From a bacterium (GTDB lineage: Bacteria > Planctomycetota > Phycisphaerae > Phycisphaerales > UBA1924), in NCBI GenBank assembly GCA_002401225.1, contig NVSM01000067.1, positions 1 through 6,247 on the forward strand: a DNA stretch of 6,247 bases. Direction: 5' to 3'. The first letter of the stretch is position 1. Every line of letters starts with the position of its first letter. Position numbers and translations under genes: made by a program. This document shows, piece after piece, positions 1-5,203 of this stretch. The notes beneath the pieces were generated by a model. The model had not been told where the DNA came from. It saw only the letters and a list, made by a program, of their open reading frames with translations, and ran no database searches.

Positions 1-34
1 TTCGCCGCCACCTCCCCCGGAAGCCCGGGGGAGG
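1..34. repeat. GC-rich hairpin, partial REP-like element cut by the window edge
   Basis: Bases 11-20 (CCTCCCCCGG) and 25-34 (CCGGGGGAGG) are perfect reverse complements around an AAGC loop. The flank reads TTCGCCGCCACCTCCCC, which resembles the right half of the larger palindrome at 248-406 (TTCG, a short spacer, then CCACCTCCCC). I infer a second member of the same repeat family, truncated by the window start. The hairpin itself is read directly; family membership is an inference. Confidence 0.6.
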
Positions 35-53
35 CGAAAGAGAATAAGACACA

Positions 54-74
54 CCTTGCCGAAGACGGTCAAGG
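54..74 (-). terminator. Weak candidate rho-independent terminator (minus strand)
   Basis: Read on the minus strand, CCTTG-a-CCG pairs with CGGCAAGG around a TCTT loop: 8 bp with one bulged A. It is followed by the T-rich run TGTGTCTTATTCTCTTT. The T-tract is interrupted, so efficiency is doubtful. It could stop any transcript leaving the feo operon that passes the upstream palindromes. What lies left of the window is unknown. Confidence 0.3.
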
Positions 75-159
75 CGTGGCACCCGACATCAAACTACACG
101 GCTCGTTTTGTGTCTTCTGTACATGAACCACACAGGGAAAGCGATATTCGCACCGACAG

Positions 160-216
160 ACTCAGAACTCAGAAACACACCCCTGGCCCACCGGGATGTG
201 TTTCTGAGTTCTGAGT
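160..216. repeat. Perfect 20-bp inverted repeat (long hairpin)
   Basis: Bases 160-179 and 197-216 are exact reverse complements (core CTCAGAACTCAGAAACAC / GTGTTTCTGAGTTCTGAG), separated by 17 bases. Each arm contains an internal repeat, CTCAGAACTCAG. There is no T-tract after either side, so it is not a classical terminator. It lies downstream of the feo operon and of the larger palindrome. It may stabilise or attenuate a read-through transcript, or be a relic of a small palindromic element. Confidence 0.7.
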
Positions 217-247
217 ATCTGAGCTGAGGTGCCCCCCTTGACAACTC

Positions 248-406
248 TTGCCCCTCCCTGCGCCCCGCGGGGAGGTGGCATGCGAAGCATGGCGGAGGGG
301 TGTCTTCTCTTTCATTGCATTCGTCATCAAAGGAATAAAAAGACGAAGACACCCCTCCGACCCGACTTCGTCGGCCCACCTCCCCGCGGGGCGCAGGGAG
401 GGGCAA
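248..406. repeat. 159-bp composite palindrome with cruciform potential
   Basis: Outer arms 248-278 and 376-406 are a perfect 31-bp inverted repeat. Inner arms 293-307 and 345-359 are a perfect 15-bp inverted repeat. Between outer and inner arms each side carries its own 5-bp, 3-nt-loop hairpin: 279-291 (CATGC-GAA-GCATG) and 362-374 (CCGAC-TTC-GTCGG). The two side hairpins differ in stem sequence, which looks like compensatory change, while their loops GAA and TTC are complementary. The apical loop is the AT-richer 308-344. The element starts 27 nt after the stop of the feo-associated small gene, so it should fold at the 3' end of that mRNA. No transposase gene is linked. The composition (GGGGAGG, small hairpin, GGAGGGG) recalls the interspersed palindromic elements seen in many bacterial genomes; that link is from memory and not verified. 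Confidence 0.75.
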
Positions 407-433
407 AGGAGGGCGCCACAAATAGAATGTAGA

Positions 434-610
434 TTAGCCGCAGTTGCAGTCTTTGGATTTCGATTTGGGCTTCTTGCCGACGGGCTTGCCCCCCACTGTG
501 AGCGTGGCTTTGGTGCCTTTTTTCTTGGGAAGAAGCACCAGCTTGAGAAGCCAGAGTGAGGCGAGCATCACGAGGGTGACGACCCAGAACTGCCAGTCGT
601 TGATGGGCAT
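434..610 (-). CDS. Small FeoB-associated membrane protein with Cys-containing tail (58 aa)
   Basis: Its function is unknown; a role as a third Feo component is an inference. The protein starts MPINDWQFWVV, has one hydrophobic helix at about residues 7-27, then a strongly basic linker rich in Lys and Gly (about 29-53). It ends in DCNCG, so two cysteines lie in the cytoplasm if the N-terminus is outside by the positive-inside rule. The ATG at 610 is chosen because GGAGG lies 9 nt upstream (bases 620-624 on the plus strand) and only 2 nt separate it from the feoB stop, a layout typical of translational coupling. The frame remains open further upstream into feoB, but that extension is shadow sequence. 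Known families give small cysteine-bearing partners next to feoB: FeoC in gammaproteobacteria and FeoB-associated Cys-rich one-helix proteins in Firmicutes and Bacteroidetes. This one shares the architecture of the latter but has a shorter cysteine motif. The gene is real with good confidence; the role is tentative. Confidence 0.75.
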   Translation of the reverse strand: MPINDWQFWVVTLVMLASLWLLKLVLLPKKKGTKATLTVGGKPVGKKPKSKSKDCNCG

Positions 611-612
611 GA

Positions 613-2607
613 CTAGGAGCCTCCGGCGGCGAGGATGAACTGGTAGGCGGCAAGGGCGCTGACATAGGCGAGGGTGGACATCCAACCGAGTTGGAGGAAT
701 GCCCATTTCCAACCGCCGGCTTCTTTGGCCGTGACGACCAAGGTCGGCAGGCATAAGGATGCGAGGACATAGAAGAAGAGGAGTGACCAGCTTGTGCCAT
801 AGGTGAAGATGCGTGAGCCGTCGTCGTTGGTGGCGTTGGCGATTGATTCGAGGACGGAATCGTCATCGACATCATCGGAGCCGGCGACTTGGACGGCCAT
901 CGTCGAGACGAACACTTCTCTTGCTGCAAACGACGCGAGCACACCGACCGTGAGTTGGCGGTCATAGCCCAGGGGTGCAAAGATGGGTTGGAAGGTGGTG
1001 CCGAGTTTGCCGAGCATGGAGTTGGCGGCGGCGTTGCGGGTATCGAGTGAATCTGCCTTGGCGTAGAGTTCGTCGGCTTGTGTTTGATCGATTTCAACGA
1101 AGGATTCTGCTTGTGTGCGAAGGGCGATCGCTTCGTCTGTGGGGCCGGCCTTTGGATAGGCGTTGAGCCACCAGAGGACGATGGAAATGGCGAGGATCAT
1201 GGTGCCGGCTTTTTTGAGGAAGATCATGCCTCGATCGAGGGTTAACAAGAGTGCGGATTTGAGATCAGGGATTCGATAGCTTGGGAGTTCGAGGGCCATC
1301 GGACGAGACTTGCCACGCAGGATGGTCCTTCTAAACAAGAGTGATGTGAACAAGCCGGCGAGGATGCCGATGGCGTAGCACATGGTGAATGCGTAGGCTT
1401 GGTAGAGCGGGCGATCGGGGAAGAGGATTGATGTAAGCAGGATATAGACGGGGATGCGAGCGGTGCAGCTCATGAACGGGGCGACGAGGATTGTCGCAAG
1501 CCGATCTCGGCGGTCGGGGATTGCGCGGGCGGCCATGATGCCGGGGATGGCGCAGGCATGGCTTGAGAGCAGTGGTACGAATGCGTGCCCGGACATGCCG
1601 AAGGGGCGAAGGGCACGATCGATGACGAAGGCGGCGCGGGCGAGATAGCCGGTGCCTTCGAGGAGTGCGAGTAGGAAGAACAGCAAACAAATCTGAGGCA
1701 GGAAAATAACGGTGCCGCCAACGCCTGCAATCACGCCATCGACCATCAGATCATGGATCGGGCCCGGTGGAATATGCGAACCGACATAGCCGCCGACGGA
1801 ACCGAACCAGAGATCGATCCAGTCCATTGGATACGCAGCGAGCTTGAAGATCATCCAGAAGAGCGCGGTCATAATCGCGGCAAAGGAGAGCACGCCAAGG
1901 ATTGGATGAGTGAATGCGCGATCGAGTCGATCGGTAAGTGTGTCTTCTTTGATTGGGTTAGGCGAGGCTGATACGACTTCGTAGATATCTTGTGCCCATC
2001 GTTCGATGCCATCGATATCGGTTGGTGCGGAGCGCGTGGGTACTTTGGCTTGGCAAAGTTTGGCAGCGAGTTCATCAACGCCTTCGCCGGAGCGGGCGCT
2101 GCACATGACGACTGGGCATCCGAGACATTCGCTGAGTTTGGCTTGATCGACATGGATGCTTCTTCTGCGGGCGACATCGACCATGTTGACGGCAACGACT
2201 GTCGGCAGGCGTCGCCCGAGGGTTTCGCCGACGATGGTGAGGTTGCGCATCAGGTTGGTGGCATCGATCACGACGAGGAGCACATCGGGGATGTTTGCTT
2301 CTTCGCCAGCCGGGGCAGCGGTGCCATCGAGGACATCGACGCAGACCTTTGATTCGGAGAGATCAAGATTGAGGGAATAGATGCCGGGGAGATCGATGAG
2401 GAGTGATTCGATCGTTTGGCCACCAGCTTTGAGTTTCACGCGCGCGATGCGTGCTTCTTGGGTGGTGCCTGGGAAGTTTGATGTCTTGGCACGGATGCCT
2501 GCGATGCGATTGAAGAGTGTGGTCTTGCCGACATTTGGATTGCCAAGCACGGCGATCGTGTGCGACGATGAAATTGAATCGGTTGGCATTGGCATCGGGG
2601 TGGTCAT
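613..2607 (-). CDS. feoB: Ferrous iron transport protein B (GTP-dependent Fe2+ permease)
   Basis: FeoB is an inner-membrane Fe2+ transporter with an N-terminal cytosolic G domain. All G motifs are visible: G1 GNPNVGKT (22-29), G2 around FPGTT (45-49), G3 DLPG (72-75), G4 NMVD (141-144) and G5 SA (170-171). A helical GDI-like linker follows (about 195-235), then the polytopic Gate/core region. Its recognisable stretches are GYLARAAFVID (320-330), SSHACAIPG (348-356) and ASFAAREVF (558-566). C352 sits in the pore-like motif. The length of 664 aa is slightly short for the family but has no gap; a hydrophilic loop of about 50 residues (roughly 490-540) separates late helices. The ATG at 2607 lacks a strong Shine-Dalgarno sequence, and in-frame ATGs four and six codons in are alternatives, all upstream of the G1 motif. 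It lies 28 nt after feoA and 2 nt before the small DCNCG protein, so it should be co-transcribed with both. Confidence 0.97.
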   Translation of the reverse strand: MTTPMPMPTDSISSSHTIAVLGNPNVGKTTLFNRIAGIRAKTSNFPGTTQEARIARVKLKAGGQTIESLLIDLPGIYSLNLDLSESKVCVDVLDGTAAPAGEEANIPDVLLVVIDATNLMRNLTIVGETLGRRLPTVVAVNMVDVARRRSIHVDQAKLSECLGCPVVMCSARSGEGVDELAAKLCQAKVPTRSAPTDIDGIERWAQDIYEVVSASPNPIKEDTLTDRLDRAFTHPILGVLSFAAIMTALFWMIFKLAAYPMDWIDLWFGSVGGYVGSHIPPGPIHDLMVDGVIAGVGGTVIFLPQICLLFFLLALLEGTGYLARAAFVIDRALRPFGMSGHAFVPLLSSHACAIPGIMAARAIPDRRDRLATILVAPFMSCTARIPVYILLTSILFPDRPLYQAYAFTMCYAIGILAGLFTSLLFRRTILRGKSRPMALELPSYRIPDLKSALLLTLDRGMIFLKKAGTMILAISIVLWWLNAYPKAGPTDEAIALRTQAESFVEIDQTQADELYAKADSLDTRNAAANSMLGKLGTTFQPIFAPLGYDRQLTVGVLASFAAREVFVSTMAVQVAGSDDVDDDSVLESIANATNDDGSRIFTYGTSWSLLFFYVLASLCLPTLVVTAKEAGGWKWAFLQLGWMSTLAYVSALAAYQFILAAGGS

Positions 2608-2635
2608 CGGAAGAATCTACAGCTAAGAGAAAGGC

Positions 2636-2896
2636 TTATTCGTCGATGTGAACCATCACGCGTGAAGCGATGTCTTTGGCGAGACCGATTCGGCATGCGC
2701 CCGAGAGCGAGATGATGCAGGGTTCGCCGAGCCGACACATTTGAACCGAAGCGTTTGGATGAAGTCCCATCGCACGGAGCATTGAACAGTCATCAGGATG
2801 GGCCTGTGTACATTCGATTCGACCGGTCTGTCCACGAACGAGCTGGGTCAGCGGGACGGCTTTGGATTCGATCTTTGAATCAGTTGTGGTCATCAT
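2636..2896 (-). CDS. feoA: Ferrous iron transport protein A (FeoA)
   Basis: FeoA is a small cytosolic SH3-like protein required for FeoB function. The sequence fits the family: an N-terminal PLTQL and RGQTGRI segment, the typical LRAMGLHPNASVQM turn, then the strand-rich CIISLSGACRIGLAKDIASRVMV ending near the C-terminus (quoted here as overlapping family-like pieces). I chose the ATG at 2896 (86 aa) because GGAG lies 8 nt upstream (plus-strand bases 2905-2908). The next upstream ATG at 2926 would add ten residues and has no Shine-Dalgarno sequence. A promoter and a Fur-like dyad lie just upstream at 2948-2976. feoB follows after 28 nt. Identification is firm; only the start is in question. 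Confidence 0.93.
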   Translation of the reverse strand: MMTTTDSKIESKAVPLTQLVRGQTGRIECTQAHPDDCSMLRAMGLHPNASVQMCRLGEPCIISLSGACRIGLAKDIASRVMVHIDE

Positions 2897-2947
2897 GACA
2901 TGAACTCCGTTCGGCCGACTCAACATTACGGACAGCCGAGTACTTCA

Positions 2948-2976
2948 ATCATATTCCAGTTGAGAATGAATCGCAA
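2948..2976 (-). promoter_or_regulatory. Predicted sigma-70-like promoter of feoAB
   Basis: On the minus strand, a -35 hexamer TTGCGA (2971-2976) and a -10 hexamer TATGAT (2948-2953) are separated by exactly 17 bp. The -10 matches TATAAT at five of six positions and the -35 matches TTGACA at four of six. Transcription would start near 2941, about 45 nt before the chosen feoA start. It lies in the 99-nt gap between the LapA-like gene and feoA. A Fur-like dyad covers the -35 and the spacer. Confidence 0.55.
2960..2976. promoter_or_regulatory. Candidate Fur box over the feoAB promoter
   Basis: The plus strand reads TTGAGAATGAATCGCAA, an 8-1-8 dyad with six of eight arm positions symmetric. In the 7-1-7 Fur model TGATAAT-N-ATTATCA it matches 10 of 14 positions. 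On the minus strand it reads TTGCGATTCATTCTCAA, close to Fur boxes known from proteobacteria. It overlaps the predicted -35 element, where a repressor would block polymerase, and feoAB is a classic Fur target. Fur specificity in this lineage is not known to me, so this remains a prediction. Confidence 0.5.
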
Positions 2977-2995
2977 CAACCATCTGCAATTTTCT

Positions 2996-3262
2996 TTAAT
3001 CACCCTTTGATGACTTCTTTGGGCGTTTGACGAGCCAGCCGACGATGAAGCCGATGAGGGAGAAAACGAGGTAGAGCAAGGCGGCCGGGGCTCTTAATGG
3101 CATGAAGAATACATCCATGGTAATCGTTTCCATGTTCCGCAAGATGAGGAATAGGAACACAACGACGATGAAAAACCAGGCGATGAACTTTGGACGGGTG
3201 TAGATTGGTTTTTGGGATTTGGGTGGGAGCTTGGGAGCATCTGCGGGGGTTGTGTCATTCAT
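2996..3262 (-). CDS. Small two-helix membrane protein, LapA/DUF1049-like (88 aa)
   Basis: The protein has a Pro/Lys-rich cytosolic N-terminus (1-24) and a first transmembrane helix at about 26-42. A short strand-forming segment follows, with N43 and ETITMDVFFMPL. The second helix is at about 58-78, containing SLIGFIVGWL, and a basic tail KRPKKSSKGD ends it. Helix, N-x(4)-ITMDVFF strand, helix ending in a G..GW motif and a basic tail is the architecture of LapA-domain (DUF1049) inner-membrane proteins. In enterobacteria LapA takes part in LPS assembly and turnover; whether this one does is unknown. It overlaps the preceding gene by four bases (ATGA, 3259-3262), with GGAG 7 nt upstream (3270-3273). 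It is the last gene of the scoA operon. No obvious terminator follows it before the feoA promoter. Confidence 0.8.
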   Translation of the reverse strand: MNDTTPADAPKLPPKSQKPIYTRPKFIAWFFIVVVFLFLILRNMETITMDVFFMPLRAPAALLYLVFSLIGFIVGWLVKRPKKSSKGD

Positions 3263-3687
3263 GATTTGGCTCCGTCTTTGATGGCATCAGCGAGTAGCCG
3301 GATCAGTGCCCAAGCAGCAAGCATCATCGCGGCGATTCGGGTGAAGTATGAACAGGCCGAGATAAAACTGACCATTTGCAGCGAGCCATATGATTGTATT
3401 TCTGTCCAGGATTGACCGTTGGCCGCTCTACGCATGACCTCCTCGGTCCCCGGCACAAACACGGATGCGAGTTGCCCAATCAATGCAGCAAGAATAAAGA
3501 TCACGAAGGCTGTGATGAAGATCACAGAAGGGTGTTTGTGTTCTAAGAAACGCCGACAGAATGTAGACGCTCCTTCGCCGATCTCTCGGAAGGAACCCCA
3601 AACAGCAGCCACCCCTTGAACGATTTCGCTCTTAGATGCGGTGCCTTTTTTTGATGGTTGCATGTCTGGATGTGGAGTTTCACTCAT
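3259..3687 (-). CDS. Hypothetical two-helix membrane protein, paralogue of its upstream neighbour (142 aa)
   Basis: I do not recognise a named family. A hydrophilic N-terminus (1-50) with TFCRRFL (42-48) is followed by a transmembrane helix at about 54-78, an external loop of about 24 residues and a second helix at about 103-128. The tail is WALIRLLADAIKDGAKS. Over the last 33 residues it is about half identical to the 109-residue product of the gene just upstream, and both have a TxCR motif shortly before the first helix. I infer that the two arose by tandem duplication. It overlaps both neighbours by ATGA (3684-3687 and 3259-3262), so translation should be coupled. GGAG lies 7 nt before its ATG (3695-3698), inside the codons for the conserved tail of the upstream gene. 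Confidence 0.8.
   Translation of the reverse strand: MSETPHPDMQPSKKGTASKSEIVQGVAAVWGSFREIGEGASTFCRRFLEHKHPSVIFITAFVIFILAALIGQLASVFVPGTEEVMRRAANGQSWTEIQSYGSLQMVSFISACSYFTRIAAMMLAAWALIRLLADAIKDGAKS
3263..3293 (-). repeat. Downstream copy of the duplicated coding tail with embedded ribosome-binding site
   Basis: Bases 3269-3293 match 3694-3718 at 24 of 25 positions. The repeat encodes the ADAIKDGA part of the tail in both membrane proteins. Its GGAG (3270-3273), which falls within the DGA codons, lies exactly 7 nt from the next ATG at 3262. Confidence 0.75.
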
Positions 3688-4013
3688 TCCTTCGCTCCGT
3701 CTTTGATCGCATCAGCGATGAGGCGGGCGACGGCCCACACGGGGAGGAGGGCACCGACCGTGCCAAAGAAAAACATGAACACACTCAAGACATATGGAGC
3801 GATTCCGTCCTGTGCAAACTTTGATCCCACAATGGCGAGAATAGCTACGGTTGCGAGCGCTATAAAACTATTCACCAACAATCTCGCCGGCTGGGCACTG
3901 TTCAAGTATCGGCATATCGTCTCTACAGGGCCATCTACATCATCGAGAACAATGCCACGAAACGGCTCATTTTCTATGGGCTCATTTGAATCTGAACTTT
4001 GATTATCACTCAT
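3684..4013 (-). CDS. Hypothetical two-helix membrane protein (109 aa)
   Basis: This is an unrecognised protein. An acidic, Ser/Asn-rich N-terminus (1-30) precedes TICRYL (32-37), then come helices at about 45-63 and 72-94, and the tail VWAVARLIADAIKDGAKE. Both ends are probably cytosolic. It is the shorter paralogue of the next gene, sharing the WAxxRLxADAIKDGAK tail. It starts 5 nt after the scoA stop, with an AGGG-type ribosome-binding site inside the last scoA codons (about 4022-4025), so it belongs to the scoA transcript. Its stop overlaps the next start (ATGA). GC content looks lower than in feoB, by eye. A membrane-associated accessory role is all that can be said. Confidence 0.8.
   Translation of the reverse strand: MSDNQSSDSNEPIENEPFRGIVLDDVDGPVETICRYLNSAQPARLLVNSFIALATVAILAIVGSKFAQDGIAPYVLSVFMFFFGTVGALLPVWAVARLIADAIKDGAKE
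3688..3718 (-). repeat. Upstream copy of the duplicated coding tail with embedded ribosome-binding site
   Basis: Bases 3694-3718 are the partner of 3269-3293, with one mismatch in 25. Here too GGAG (3695-3698) lies 7 nt from the following ATG at 3687, and the stop and start overlap as ATGA. The peptide tail and the translation signal were therefore duplicated, or preserved, together. Confidence 0.75.
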
Positions 4014-4018
4014 ATAAA

Positions 4019-4750
4019 TTACCCTTCGCTCACTGTTCGTTGTTCGATTCGTTTTTCTGATTTGGTCATGACCACGCGATCGATATAGTTGCCGGGGGTG
4101 TGAATCTCATCTGGGTGCAGCGAACCCGCGGGAACGATTTCGTCTACTTCGGCAATCACGAACTTGGCAGCGGTGGCCATGTCTGGGTTGAAGTTGCGGG
4201 CGGTCATGTTGTAGACGAGGTTGCCGTGCTCGTCGGCTTTGGCTGCTTTGATGAGTGCGAGATCGCCGAAGAGTCCGGTTTCCATGATGTATTCGCGTGA
4301 TTGGCCGCCATTTGGTGCTGCGAAAGTACGGATTTCTTTGCCATCTGCAACAATCGTCCCCACACCGGTTGCGGTAAAGAACGCTGGTATACCTGCCCCG
4401 CCTGCACGCACACGCTCGGCGAGTGTGCCTTGGGGATTAAACTCGACTTCGAGTTCGTTGTTGAGGTATTGGCGAGCGAACTCATCGTTTTCGCCGACAT
4501 AGGACGAGATCATTTTCTTTATCTGCTTTGTTTGCAGGAGTAAACCAAGCCCCCAATCATCGACGCCAGCGTTGTTTGAGACGCAAGTAATTCCTTTGAC
4601 ACCGGAATCTCGAAGTGCGATGATGAGTTGTTCGGGGATGCCGCAGAGCCCGAACCCACCGACCATGCACATCATGCCGTCGTGGATGATGCCGGATTCA
4701 CGGAGATCAGCCATTGCTGATACTGTGTTTGGGAAAATTTTATTTGCCAT
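4019..4750 (-). CDS. scoA: Succinyl-CoA:3-ketoacid CoA-transferase subunit A
   Basis: ScoA with ScoB transfers CoA from succinyl-CoA to acetoacetate and related 3-oxoacids in the cytoplasm. The protein is full length (243 aa, against about 235-240 in the family). It carries the family blocks GGFGLCGIPE (31-40), SNNAGVDDWGLGLLL (58-72), SYVGEN (83-88), PQGTLAER (106-113), RAGGAGIP (115-122), TARNFNP (183-189) and HTPG (217-220). The ATG at 4750 is supported by GGAG 7 nt upstream (4758-4761). In this family the catalytic glutamate lies in subunit B, so this protein should not be active alone. No scoB lies on either side within the window; the next gene downstream, 5 nt away, is a small membrane protein. 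An AtoD-type CoA-transferase alpha subunit is the nearest alternative, but GGFGLCGIPE and SNNAGVDDWG favour ScoA. Confidence 0.93.
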   Translation of the reverse strand: MANKIFPNTVSAMADLRESGIIHDGMMCMVGGFGLCGIPEQLIIALRDSGVKGITCVSNNAGVDDWGLGLLLQTKQIKKMISSYVGENDEFARQYLNNELEVEFNPQGTLAERVRAGGAGIPAFFTATGVGTIVADGKEIRTFAAPNGGQSREYIMETGLFGDLALIKAAKADEHGNLVYNMTARNFNPDMATAAKFVIAEVDEIVPAGSLHPDEIHTPGNYIDRVVMTKSEKRIEQRTVSEG

Positions 4751-5203
4751 TTTTATTCTCCAAAGAATCCAACTCAGGCATATCTATACAAATAGACCAC
4801 ATTATCCTCGTGTTCTCTTCACCGAAACTATATGCGGCACGCCTCTCTTACACCGCATCCGCTCTCATAAATGAAGCTTTGATCAGCATTACCGTTCCTC
4901 ATCGCATACACACTCTCAATCGTTCGAGCTTATTTGTTGCCTCAACTTGGATCTAGGGAGAGATACTCAAACACCCAAACCGGAAACCGCTTTCGGATGC
5001 CTCCCCAATTCCCTTGCAAAGGCACCCAACACCATATGGTGAATTTCACCAGTAAATTACTCTGCACTCAAGGCGTATACTCCCCTTCCACTCACTATCA
5101 ATCTCTGTTCCCAGATCGTTTCGCGAACCAGATTGAACTGATTGGCTCCATCGAACAGGACGAGTTCGAAAAGCCGATCATGACATCCTAAGGACTTTCA
5201 CTC
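4751..5203. other. Divergent intergenic region between scoA and the PAS-LuxR gene
   Basis: I find no convincing gene in these 453 bases. The open frames are low in family-like character, and one (4934-5191, plus strand) would need a TTG start. The region must contain the promoters of both the scoA operon (minus) and the regulator (plus). Visible candidates are a TATACT (5076-5081) on the plus strand without a clear -35, and TATAGT or GATAAT hexamers on the minus strand, also without good partners. A cluster of CACC/GGTG dyads lies at 5030-5050. Confidence 0.5.
5030..5050. promoter_or_regulatory. Overlapping CACC/GGTG dyads, possible operator
   Basis: CACCATATGGTG (5030-5041) is a perfect 12-bp palindrome. 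It overlaps GGTGA-ATT-TCACC (5038-5050), so three CACC-type half sites alternate in 21 bases. They lie about 25-45 bp upstream of a possible -10 (TATACT, 5076-5081) and 154 bp before the regulator start. An operator function is an inference from position and symmetry only. Confidence 0.3.

Larger units (their letters stand above)
1..433. other. Gene-free region downstream of the feo operon
   Basis: I see no credible gene here. The open frames that cross it are low-complexity, made of P/R/G-rich translations of the palindromes, and none has a family-like sequence or a convincing ribosome-binding site. Its content is the three palindromes at 1-34, 160-216 and 248-406, plus a weak hairpin at 54-74. 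Confidence 0.65.

Noticed and set aside
248..406. An insertion sequence or MITE with transposase
   Set aside because: The arms are inverted, but no transposase gene is present and no target-site duplication was visible at the borders, so only the term palindromic repeat is justified.
89..421. Minus-strand open frame across the palindromes
   Set aside because: It is a translation of the inverted repeats, with no plausible start signal and low-complexity sequence.
434..754. Longer version (106 codons) of the small feo-associated gene starting inside feoB
   Set aside because: The extra 48 residues are Arg/Pro-rich shadow of feoB. The ATG at 610 has a good GGAGG and the membrane helix begins right after it.
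327..1097. Minus-strand open frame of 256 codons overlapping feoB and the small feo gene
   Set aside because: It is antisense-free but in another frame of feoB. Its translation is Ser/Pro/His-rich without domain character, and the overlapping feoB frame is unmistakable.
1990..2352. Plus-strand open frame of 120 codons opposite feoB
   Set aside because: It is antisense to the conserved G domain of feoB, and its openness follows from feoB codon bias.
2897..2926. Ten-residue N-terminal extension of FeoA (ATG at 2926)
   Set aside because: There is no Shine-Dalgarno sequence before it, whereas GGAG is well placed for the ATG at 2896. The extension also falls outside the usual FeoA domain.
2977..2995. 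Terminator for the scoA operon between the LapA-like gene and feoA
   Set aside because: The minus strand here shows no stable stem followed by a T-run. Read-through into feoA cannot be excluded.
4934..5191. Plus-strand open frame of 85 codons just before the PAS-LuxR gene
   Set aside because: It would start with TTG, has no clear ribosome-binding site and no recognisable protein features. The region is better explained as a regulatory leader.
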